Origin: Phycisphaerales bacterium
GTDB taxonomy: Bacteria > Planctomycetota > Phycisphaerae > Phycisphaerales > UBA1924
NCBI GenBank assembly: GCA_007124345.1
Contig: SLFH01000317.1
Location: forward strand, 1-7,767
Reading direction: 5' to 3'
DNA length: 7,767 nucleotides
This document shows, one piece after another, positions 1-5,470 of this stretch; position 1 is the first letter of the stretch; every line of letters starts with the position of its first letter. Both the position numbers and the translations under genes were made by a program. The notes beneath the pieces were generated by a model. It searched no databases. It saw nothing but the letters and a program-made list of their open reading frames with translations, and had not been told where the DNA came from.

Positions 1-215
1 GCGATCCCTTCGGCCGAGGGCTCGACCTGCTCGATCGGATCCTGACCCTCGCGGAACGGGCTGTACGAGAAACCGCCGACCCGCTCCAGCGGCTGCGCCA
101 GCGGCCGGATCTCGAACCCGGCCAGCGCCCACCAGGCCAGCGAATTCAGCGCGAGCACCGCCAGCAGCGCCCCGAGCACGATCGAAATTTTTGAACGGGA
201 CATACCGAACAACAT
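1..215 (-). CDS. Membrane-anchored N-terminus, GH17-like glucanase/glycosyltransferase (partial)
   Basis: Only the first 71 codons are inside the window; the gene runs off the left edge. The protein starts MLFGMSRSKIS and has one hydrophobic segment at about residues 10-32, ending in LAWWALAG, which reads as a signal anchor or uncleaved signal peptide. Right after it comes GGFSYSPFREGQDP (residues 47-60). This closely resembles the motif that opens GH17-type beta-1,3-glucanase domains, often part of larger bacterial glycosyltransferases making cell-surface glucans. The family call rests on that one motif and is an inference. The ATG at 215 is chosen because GAGGAG lies nine bases before it; an in-frame ATG at 203 is the alternative. 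Codon third positions are mostly G or C, as in the neighbours. The next gene, at 729, is divergent. Confidence 0.6.
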   Translation of the reverse strand, partial: MLFGMSRSKISIVLGALLAVLALNSLAWWALAGFEIRPLAQPLERVGGFSYSPFREGQDPIEQVEPSAEGI

Positions 216-224
216 GCTGTCCGA

Positions 225-230
225 CTCCTC
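225..230 (-). promoter_or_regulatory. Shine-Dalgarno site for the gene starting at 215
   Basis: The minus strand reads GAGGAG here, nine bases before the ATG at 215. It is one of the clearest ribosome binding sites in the window and decides the start of the partial GH17-like gene. A standard leader fits with the distant promoter candidate at 556-584. Confidence 0.5.
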
Positions 231-555
231 GGAATCAGCCCCCCAAACAAGAGCGCCCGCCGACGAGCGACGACGCCTTCGGCCCGGCATCCCGTTCACA
301 TGCCGCGGGCCACAATCTGTTCCCGTTCTCGACTTTCCCCACACCGCCCCACGAACAGAGCGCTGCACCTATCGGCGGATCACAGCGGTAGCGAACACCG
401 AACGCTCGCAGCCCCCACTGCTGATCCATCGATTGTGCGGTTATCACTCTCTCTCAGGGGCTCCCGCTATCGGAACCGAGCTCTGCCGTTCCCGGCGGCG
501 CTCCCGCTGTCGCGCGAGAGCCCCAAGTGTGCGGACGCCCCTTAGTCGATGAGCA

Positions 556-584
556 ATAGTAATTGAGACCCGCACACCGATCAA
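556..584 (-). promoter_or_regulatory. Candidate minus-strand promoter for the GH17-like gene
   Basis: On the minus strand, TTGATC (584-579) is followed after exactly 17 bases by TACTAT (561-556). Each hexamer matches four of six bases of the sigma-70 consensus, and the region is AT-rich against a GC-rich background. Transcription would start near 549 and run toward the gene starting at 215, leaving a leader of about 335 bases. This is a sequence match only. Confidence 0.35.
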
Positions 585-687
585 CCGACCAAACCCTTGC
601 CGCATGAGTCAAGCCCGGGCCGATCACAAGATCGATCCGCCGACAGCCACAGCAAGACCCGAAGGCCGGCGACCTGCGCGCTCGAAA

Positions 688-712
688 AGCAAGGCATCGA
701 CGCGAGCAAGGC
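688..712. repeat. Short direct repeat AGCAAGGC before the sulfotransferase-like gene
   Basis: AGCAAGGC occurs at 688-695 and again at 705-712, 17 bases apart. Each copy is followed by TCGA, with one extra base in the first copy; AGCAAG also occurs at 651-656. The second copy abuts the putative -10 element of the gene starting at 729, so a regulator site is possible. A chance repeat in GC-rich DNA is equally possible. Confidence 0.3.
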
Positions 713-714
713 TC

Positions 715-722
715 GATAACCT
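715..722 (+). promoter_or_regulatory. Candidate -10 element for a leaderless start at 729
   Basis: GATAACCT lies just before the ATG at 729. GATAAC (715-720) matches four of six -10 bases and sits eight bases upstream; TAACCT (717-722) fits TAnnnT and sits six bases upstream. No Shine-Dalgarno sequence is present and no good -35 hexamer was found. Confidence 0.25.
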
Positions 723-728
723 GCACAC

Positions 729-1466
729 ATGCCCACCGCACCCGTCCGCATCGCGCTCTGGTCCGGCCCCAGAAACATCTCGACCGCCATGCTCCGCTCG
801 TGGGGCGCACGCCCCGACTGCGCCGTCTCCGACGAGCCCCTCTACGCCCACTACCTCAAAGCCACCGGCGCCGAACACCCCGGCCGCGACGAGGTCCTCG
901 CCGCCCACGAGAGCGACTGGCGCCGGGTCGCCGAGCACCTGACCGGTCCCGTCCCCGAAGGCCACCCCATCTGGTACCAAAAACACATGGCCCACCACCT
1001 CACGCCCGAGATCGACCGCGCGTGGGTGCTCTCCCTCAAGAACGCCATGCTCATCCGCGACCCGGCCGAGATGATCACCTCGTTCATCAAGGTCATCCCC
1101 GACCCCGCCCCCGAGGACCTGGGCCTGCCGCAGCAGGCCGAACTCTCGGACTGGATCGAGTCAGAGACCGGCCGCCGCCCCCCGGTGATCGACGCCCGCG
1201 ATGTGCTTGAAGACCCCGAGGGCATGCTCCGCGCCCTGTGCGACGCCCTCGGCGTCCCGTGGGACCCCGCCATGCTCTCCTGGGCGCCCGGCCCCCGCAA
1301 GACCGACGGCGTCTGGGCGAAGCACTGGTACGACAGCGTCTACCGCTCCACCGGCTTCGCCCCCTACCGCCCCAAGCACGAGCCCGTGCCCGACCGCCTC
1401 AAAGAAGTGCACGCCCGCTGCCGCGAGATCTACGACCGCCTCCACGACCGGCGCTTCACCCCCTGA
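729..1466 (+). CDS. P-loop sulfotransferase-like protein
   Basis: A 245-residue protein that looks like a small cytosolic sulfotransferase-fold P-loop protein, with no signal peptide or membrane segment. WSGPRNIST (residues 11-19) fits the 5'-phosphosulfate-binding loop. LIRDPAEMITSF (108-119) fits the 3'-phosphate-binding region of PAPS-dependent sulfotransferases. Other marked segments are DEPLYAHYLKATG (35-47), WYQKHMAHHL (82-91), PPVIDARDVLEDPEGML (151-167) and DGVWAKHWYDSVYRSTGF (193-210). From memory, these recur in the N-terminal half of plant BCAT-like proteins such as Arabidopsis At3g05190, whose C-terminal half matches the next gene. The acceptor is unknown, and catalysis is not certain because the P-loop could bind another nucleotide. 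There is no Shine-Dalgarno sequence at the ATG. It is the first gene of a likely three-gene operon, with a 32-base gap to the next. Confidence 0.85.
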   Translation: MPTAPVRIALWSGPRNISTAMLRSWGARPDCAVSDEPLYAHYLKATGAEHPGRDEVLAAHESDWRRVAEHLTGPVPEGHPIWYQKHMAHHLTPEIDRAWVLSLKNAMLIRDPAEMITSFIKVIPDPAPEDLGLPQQAELSDWIESETGRRPPVIDARDVLEDPEGMLRALCDALGVPWDPAMLSWAPGPRKTDGVWAKHWYDSVYRSTGFAPYRPKHEPVPDRLKEVHARCREIYDRLHDRRFTP

Positions 1467-1491
1467 ACCCGCTCGCTTCGCCCGTTACACT
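1463..1491 (+). promoter_or_regulatory. Candidate internal promoter for the aminotransferase gene
   Basis: CTGAAC (1463-1468) and TACACT (1486-1491) are separated by exactly 17 bases, with three of six and four of six consensus matches. The first hexamer overlaps the stop codon of the preceding gene. TACACT ends seven bases before the ATG at 1499, so a transcript would begin at or next to the start codon. This could give the aminotransferase its own leaderless mRNA besides operon read-through. Confidence 0.3.
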
Positions 1492-1498
1492 CCCCGCC

Positions 1499-2410
1499 AT
1501 GCTCCAGAAGTTCGACCAGCGCAACAAGGACCTGCTCGTCAACATCAACGGCGAGCTCGTCCACCGCGACAAGGCGGGCGTCAGCCCCTTCGACTCGGCC
1601 GTCCAGGGCGGCGACGCCGTCTGGGAAGGGCTGCGCGTCTACAACGGCCGCATCTTCCGCCTCGGAGCCCACCTCGACCGCCTCCGCTCCAGCGCCAAGG
1701 CCCTCGCCTTCAGCGAGATCCCGTCCCACGAAGCGATCACCGAAGAGATCCGGCGCACGCTCGGCGCCAACAGCATGCGCGACGCCGTCCACATCCGCCT
1801 GACGCTCACGCGTGGCGTCAAGCTCACCAGCGGCATGGATCCCCGCCTCAACACCGCCGGCCCGACGCTCATCGTCCTCGCCGAGCACAAGCCCCCCGTC
1901 TACGACGACGCCGTCGGCGCCGAAGGCCTGACGCTCATCACCAGCAGCGTCCGCCGCTTCCCCCCCGACTGCTTGGACCCCAAGATCCACCACTGCAACC
2001 TCATCCAGTCCATCCTCGCCAAAATCGAAGCCAACAACGCCGGCGCCGACGACGCGGTCATGCTCGACACCCGCGGCTTCCTCGCCGAAACCAACGCCAC
2101 CCATGTTTTCATCGTCACCAACGGCAAAGTCGAGACCAGCCGCCTCGTCGCCTGCCCCGAAGGCATCACCAGGGAAACCGTCCTCGGCCTCTGCGAGCAG
2201 AACGCCATCCCCTCCGCCCAGCGCGACATCTCCATGCCCGAGGTCTATCGCGCCGACGAGGTTTTCTGCACCGGCACCATGGGCGAACTCGCCTGGGTCG
2301 GCAAGGTCGACGGCCGCCCGATCGGCGACGCCCGCATCGGCCCCGTCACCACCCGCCTGCGTTCGCTCTTTGCAGAACTCACCGCGACCGAGGGCACACA
2401 GGTCGTCTGA
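1499..2410 (+). CDS. Class IV PLP aminotransferase (branched-chain / D-amino acid type)
   Basis: A 303-residue cytosolic pyridoxal-phosphate enzyme of fold type IV, about the usual length for this family. The predicted Schiff-base lysine is K162 in DPKIHHCNL. It is followed by SILAKIEANNAGADDAVMLD (171-190), then E197 in LAETNATHVF, the glutamate expected to contact the PLP pyridine nitrogen, and GITRETV (222-228) near the phosphate. VQGGDAVWEGLRVYNGRIF (35-53) and HIRLTLTRG (98-106) are also typical. The usual 'TP' before the GITR segment reads TS here. The ATG at 1499 gives a normal N-terminus (MLQKFDQRNKDLLVNINGEL); an upstream extension in the same frame would overlap the previous gene and is low-complexity. 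I leave the symbol blank because ilvE-like, D-alanine-type and other specificities cannot be told apart. The preceding gene matches the other half of a plant fusion protein. Confidence 0.9.
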   Translation: MLQKFDQRNKDLLVNINGELVHRDKAGVSPFDSAVQGGDAVWEGLRVYNGRIFRLGAHLDRLRSSAKALAFSEIPSHEAITEEIRRTLGANSMRDAVHIRLTLTRGVKLTSGMDPRLNTAGPTLIVLAEHKPPVYDDAVGAEGLTLITSSVRRFPPDCLDPKIHHCNLIQSILAKIEANNAGADDAVMLDTRGFLAETNATHVFIVTNGKVETSRLVACPEGITRETVLGLCEQNAIPSAQRDISMPEVYRADEVFCTGTMGELAWVGKVDGRPIGDARIGPVTTRLRSLFAELTATEGTQVV

Positions 2411-2437
2411 ACCCTATCCCCAGCGGGAACGAGCAAC

Positions 2438-2815
2438 ATGAACATCACCATCCTCGGCGTGCACCCCATCGAAGCCGAAGAGCCCTGCGATCTGATCGAG
2501 GTGCTGATCGAAGACGCCCCCCGCCCCATCGACTTCGGGCACTTCGTACAACCCGACCCCAGCCGCCCGCCGCCGAACTGGCAGACCGCCTACGACGAGC
2601 ACTACCTCACCCCCGATGGGACCGCGTTCCTCAACCCCGACGATCCGAGAAGGCCGCCAGACTTTGCGTCATGCAACGGACATCTCCGCGCCGCGTTCTT
2701 CATGCACTACCTCGACCGCGACAACCCCATCCTCACCCCGGCAGGATCGATCACCCTGCCGGATCACACGCCGATGCCGGATCGCCTGAAAATCGTTCGT
2801 TACGAGGCGCCCTGA
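2438..2815 (+). CDS. Small conserved-looking protein of unknown function
   Basis: A 125-residue protein that I do not recognise with certainty. It starts MNITILGVHPIEAEEPC, followed by the acidic hydrophobic strand DLIEVLIED (18-26), then DFGHFVQPD, a conserved-looking NWQTAYDEHYL (47-57), and FFMHYLD (86-92) before a proline-rich tail. There is no signal peptide, membrane segment or zinc motif. It looks soluble and beta-rich, possibly a small immunity-, adaptor- or enzyme-associated protein, but nothing here proves a role. It begins 27 bases after the aminotransferase on the same strand, so co-transcription is likely. The ribosome binding site is weak (GGGAACGAG shortly before the ATG). Codon third positions are GC-rich like its neighbours, supporting real coding. 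It converges with the gene ending at 2860, 44 bases away, with no clear terminator between them. Confidence 0.75.
   Translation: MNITILGVHPIEAEEPCDLIEVLIEDAPRPIDFGHFVQPDPSRPPPNWQTAYDEHYLTPDGTAFLNPDDPRRPPDFASCNGHLRAAFFMHYLDRDNPILTPAGSITLPDHTPMPDRLKIVRYEAP
2738..2762. repeat. Perfect 8-bp inverted repeat inside the small gene
   Basis: CCGGCAGG (2738-2745) and CCTGCCGG (2755-2762) are exact reverse complements around a nine-base loop. They can form a stable GC hairpin near the 3' end of the gene at 2438-2815. No T tract follows on either strand, so it is not a classical terminator. It may slow decay of the message end or be chance. Confidence 0.4.
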
Positions 2816-2859
2816 TCCCGCAGATACTCAGAAACCGTGTGCAGATCTCAACAGCCGGA

Positions 2860-3729
2860 TCACGCGCTCCCCTCGTCAACCACCCGCAGATCGATGTCGT
2901 ACTCGATCGTCGACGCCACGCCCGTACCCCGATACGAACCGCTCACCGGCGCCGCGAGCCGGTGATCGGGCGCCGAACACAACGCCACGTGCCCGTCGGC
3001 GACCGCCAACCCCAGGCTCGGGTCGTACCCCCGCCAGCCGGCCCCCGGCAGGTACACCTCCGCCCACGCGTGCAGCTCTTGGCGCACCGTCTCGGGCGGG
3101 TGGTGCACCGAGTACCCGCTCACGAACCTCGCCGCGAGCCCCTGGCTGCGGCAGGCCGCGACGAACAGCATCGTCACATCGCGGCACGCACCGCGCTTCT
3201 GCTCAAGCGAATGCGACGGCGCGAAGGGATCTCCATCCTCGCGCCCGATCATCGCCCACTCCGCGTGGATCGTCTCGGTCAGCAAGTTGAGAAACGCTGC
3301 GGGCGAACGCTCCGACTGATCGGCAAGACGCTCCGCCCACCGAACAACCTCGTCGCCGTTCTCATCTTCCACCGGCGCGAGCATCGGCGCAAGCGCCGCG
3401 GCCTGGGCGGCCTTGTAGCTCGCGGGCAGGCTCGCCGCCCCATCGTCGGTGATGATCCAGTCGAACGGGTTGTCCCGATCGGTCCGCACACGAGACCTCG
3501 CCTCGATCCGCAGCGATGGGTGCGCCCCGTCGAACCAGAGCATGCTCGCCTCCACGCCGTCGTGTTCGGTCGTCCGTGTCAGCCCGGAGGGATCCGGGTC
3601 GACCCGCATCGAGAACGAGAGCAGTCGCTGCGCCGCGTCGCTCCTCGGCGTCAGCCGCACCGTCAGAGGCTCGACGAAGACCGGGCGCCCGTAGACATAC
3701 CGGATCTCGTGGCGGATATCGATGAGCAC
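2860..3729 (-). CDS. Transglutaminase-like cysteine protease of the Anbu/ATP-grasp operon
   Basis: A 289-residue protein of the bacterial transglutaminase-like family. These are usually papain-fold proteases or amidases, not crosslinking enzymes. The N-terminal part (about 1-80, LIDIRHEIRYVYGRPV onward) matches the beta-rich N-terminal domain of the family. The catalytic core shows C182 in KRGACRDVTML, H220 in ELHAWAEVYLPG and D236 in WRGYDPSLG, so the Cys-His-Asp triad is intact. There is no signal peptide, so it should act in the cytoplasm with Anbu. GTG at 3729 is chosen because GGGAGG lies five bases before it and the N-terminus then matches the family; GTG at 3735, overlapping the upstream stop as GTGA, is the alternative. 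It is the last gene of the four-gene operon, two bases after the Anbu stop codon. Confidence 0.9.
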   Translation of the reverse strand: MLIDIRHEIRYVYGRPVFVEPLTVRLTPRSDAAQRLLSFSMRVDPDPSGLTRTTEHDGVEASMLWFDGAHPSLRIEARSRVRTDRDNPFDWIITDDGAASLPASYKAAQAAALAPMLAPVEDENGDEVVRWAERLADQSERSPAAFLNLLTETIHAEWAMIGREDGDPFAPSHSLEQKRGACRDVTMLFVAACRSQGLAARFVSGYSVHHPPETVRQELHAWAEVYLPGAGWRGYDPSLGLAVADGHVALCSAPDHRLAAPVSGSYRGTGVASTIEYDIDLRVVDEGSA

Positions 3730-3731
3730 GC

Positions 3732-4472
3732 TCACCTCCCCCCGTCTGCATCGAGCTTGTCGAGCACGGTCTTCGACCACCCGTTCGGCGCCTCGCGGAA
3801 CGCGCTCACCACACGATCGTGCCACCACGCCGAGAGCTCGCGCGTGTCTTCCTCGTTGTAGCGGTGCTCGGCCATCCGGTACGAGTCGCGCCGGTACACA
3901 ACAACATCGATCGGGTAGTCCACATCCGACGCGCTCGCACGCGTCGCGTCGAAGGCGATGAACCCCGCCTTGAGCGCGTCCTCGATGCTCGACTCGTAGG
4001 TCAGCGCACGGTGCAGCAGCGGCTTGCCGTAACGCCCCTCGCCGATCACGAAGTAGGGCGACCCTCGGCTCACCTCGACCCAGTTGCCCTGGGGGTAGAT
4101 CATGTACAGCTTGTGCTCGCTGTCGTTCTCGAGCTGCCCGCCCACCAGCGCGTGCAGGTTGAAAGGCAGCCCGGCCTCCGCCAGCGCCTCCTTGTCCTCT
4201 CTCGACACCCGCCGGATCTGCTCACCGAACGCGTTGACCGCCTTGTACAGCCGATCGAAGGTCTCGTCCCTCGCCTCGATCACATCCTCGAAATAGGTCA
4301 GCGCCTTGTCCCTGGCGGCGCGAAGCCCAGAGGTCGTCACGAACATCGAGTGACGACCGTGCTGGTGAAGCGTCATCTTCCTCGCGGTGATGTACTCAGA
4401 CCCGCTGGTGATCCGAGTATCCGCGACAGCGACAAGCCCGGTCTCGACCCGGATGCCGATACAAAAAGTCAT
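3732..4472 (-). CDS. Anbu proteasome-type peptidase
   Basis: A 246-residue protein of the Anbu family (ancestral beta subunit, predicted proteasome-type protease), bacterial relatives of proteasome beta subunits and HslV. It starts MTFCIGIRVETGLVAVADTR: removal of Met1 would expose Thr2 as the N-terminal nucleophile. D18 (ADTR) and K32 (ARKMT) match the acid and lysine of Ntn hydrolases. DVDYPIDVVVYR (183-194) is a late beta-strand segment. The length is normal for Anbu. The ATG at 4472 overlaps the alpha-E stop codon as ATGA, and GGAGG lies nine bases before it, so the start is firm. Family members form ring or spiral oligomers; the natural substrate is unknown. The neighbours (ATP-grasp, alpha-E, transglutaminase-like) are the standard partners and point to turnover of the product they make. 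Confidence 0.93.
   Translation of the reverse strand: MTFCIGIRVETGLVAVADTRITSGSEYITARKMTLHQHGRHSMFVTTSGLRAARDKALTYFEDVIEARDETFDRLYKAVNAFGEQIRRVSREDKEALAEAGLPFNLHALVGGQLENDSEHKLYMIYPQGNWVEVSRGSPYFVIGEGRYGKPLLHRALTYESSIEDALKAGFIAFDATRASASDVDYPIDVVVYRRDSYRMAEHRYNEEDTRELSAWWHDRVVSAFREAPNGWSKTVLDKLDADGGR
3735..3740 (-). promoter_or_regulatory. Shine-Dalgarno site for the transglutaminase-like gene
   Basis: The minus strand reads GGGAGG, with five bases to GTG 3729. The site lies inside the end of the Anbu gene, so translation of the two is probably coupled. It touches the alternative GTG at 3735, leaving that codon no spacer, which favours 3729. Confidence 0.5.
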
Positions 4473-5470
4473 GAACCCGAGCCTCCGGCCGATTGACGCG
4501 AGACGCCGCTCTGCGGCTCCTGCTTCACGGCGATGAAGGTATCGAAGATCGCGGCCCCCGCCTCGATCAGACGGCTCTGGATGCTGTCGAGATACTCGTG
4601 CAGCCCCACCGCGATGATCTCATCGATCCGAGCGAAATCAAGATCCGAGCGCAGACGCCCAAGACGCTGCTCCGCCGCGTTATGGAAGGTGCCCACCGGC
4701 GACCCCGTGATCGCGTGCAGCGACTCCTCCGCGCAGATCACGCAGTGGTGCACCGAACGCGGGAACTCACGGTCGAGGATCAGAAACTCCGTCACCCGCT
4801 GCGGCGTGATCCGCGGGTACTTCTTGCGGTACATCTCGAAAGCCGTCGCGGACTTCAAAAGCGCCGCCCAGTGCAGCGTGTCGTAGGGCGTGCCCACATA
4901 CTCGAGTGTCGGCAGCACGAAGTAGTACTTTACATCCACGATCCGCGAGGTCTGGTCCGCACGCTCGATCGACCGCCCCAGCCTCGCCCAGTGCCACGCC
5001 TCGTTGTGCGACATCGTGCTCTCGGCCATCCCCAGGAACAGATGGCTCGTCTCGCGGATGTCGGCGAGGAACTCGTAGGGAACCTCCATCAGATCGCTGA
5101 CCGTGGTCGCGTTCGCCACACGCAGGTGCATCCGGTTGATGAGCTCCCACATCTCCGAAGAGATGCTGTCGCGAACAGACCGCGCGTTCTCCCTCGCCGC
5201 GCGCACGCACGAAGAGATCGAGTTGACATTCTCCCGGTCCAGCATCAGGAACTGCAGCACGTTCTCCTGCGTCGCCGCGTCCTCGCCGTAACGCTCGCGG
5301 AAGAGCGCCTCGCCGCCCGTCGTCGTCACCAGCGGGCCCCACTGTGACGCCGACTCCACCGACAGGTCCAGCATCAGATGCATGTTCACGTCGATGAAAC
5401 GAGCCACATTCTCCGCACGCTCGAGGTAGCGGCACATCCAGTAGATCGAGTTCGCAACGCGGCTGAGCAT
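4469..5470 (-). CDS. Alpha-E domain protein (DUF403)
   Basis: A 333-residue, mostly helical cytosolic protein of the alpha-E family (DUF403), named for its conserved glutamates. The start MLSRVANSIYWMCRYLERAENVARFIDVN is the family signature. Two halves look duplicated: YLERAENVARFIDVN (15-29) pairs with SIERADQTSRIVDVK (167-181), and FLMLDRENVNSISSCV (74-89) pairs with FLILDREFPRSVHHCV (229-244). The last 20 or so residues are Gly/Ser-rich and likely disordered. The family is found beside or fused to circularly permuted ATP-grasp proteins and is thought to help in peptide or amide synthesis, though the biochemistry is unproven. The ATG shares one base with the upstream stop (TGATG), so translation is coupled. 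Its stop overlaps the Anbu start by four bases. Confidence 0.93.
   Translation of the reverse strand: MLSRVANSIYWMCRYLERAENVARFIDVNMHLMLDLSVESASQWGPLVTTTGGEALFRERYGEDAATQENVLQFLMLDRENVNSISSCVRAARENARSVRDSISSEMWELINRMHLRVANATTVSDLMEVPYEFLADIRETSHLFLGMAESTMSHNEAWHWARLGRSIERADQTSRIVDVKYYFVLPTLEYVGTPYDTLHWAALLKSATAFEMYRKKYPRITPQRVTEFLILDREFPRSVHHCVICAEESLHAITGSPVGTFHNAAEQRLGRLRSDLDFARIDEIIAVGLHEYLDSIQSRLIEAGAAIFDTFIAVKQEPQSGVSRQSAGGSGS
4482..4486 (-). promoter_or_regulatory. Shine-Dalgarno site for the Anbu gene
   Basis: The minus strand reads GGAGG nine bases before ATG 4472, inside the 3' end of the alpha-E gene. With the ATGA overlap it suggests both independent and coupled initiation. Confidence 0.45.

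Larger units (their letters stand above)
216..728. other. Intergenic region of about 510 bases, no convincing gene
   Basis: This lies between the divergent genes starting at 215 (minus) and 729 (plus). Reading frames across it give proline-, arginine- and serine-rich translations without recognisable motifs. I found no tRNA arms, no CRISPR-like spacing and no strong terminator hairpin. It contains a minus-strand promoter candidate (556-584) in a local AT-rich island, a minus-strand Shine-Dalgarno site (225-230), a near-repeat GCTCCCGCT(A/G)TCG at 460-472 and 500-512, and a direct repeat AGCAAGGC at 688-695 and 705-712. If the promoter is real, about 335 bases would be an untranslated leader of the GH17-like gene. 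Confidence 0.6.

Noticed and set aside
216..728. Several short open frames in the left intergenic region on both strands
   Set aside because: No motif, no ribosome binding site and mutually overlapping; codon pattern is not clearly coding.
1238..1498. Upstream in-frame extension of the aminotransferase
   Set aside because: It would overlap the sulfotransferase-like gene and adds 87 low-complexity residues; the family N-terminus fits ATG 1499.
1430..2104. A 224-codon minus-strand open frame opposite the aminotransferase
   Set aside because: Val/Gly/Ala/Asp-rich shadow translation; the plus-strand aminotransferase explains the region fully.
2816..2859. Bidirectional terminator between the converging genes
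   Set aside because: No hairpin with a T tract is visible in the 44 bases; GCAGAT occurs twice but as a direct, not inverted, repeat.
3730..3828. Upstream extension of the transglutaminase-like protein to 3828
   Set aside because: It overlaps the Anbu gene by about 97 bases and adds an Arg-rich stretch not seen in the family; GTG 3729 has a good ribosome binding site.
1201..3861. A very long plus-strand open frame of 886 codons
   Set aside because: It runs across four genes in other frames or strands, its translation is rich in Arg, Pro and His with no motif, and long stop-free shadows are expected in GC-rich DNA.
4493..5347. A 284-codon plus-strand open frame opposite the alpha-E gene
   Set aside because: Arg/His/Leu-rich shadow of a clear DUF403 gene; no motif or ribosome binding site.
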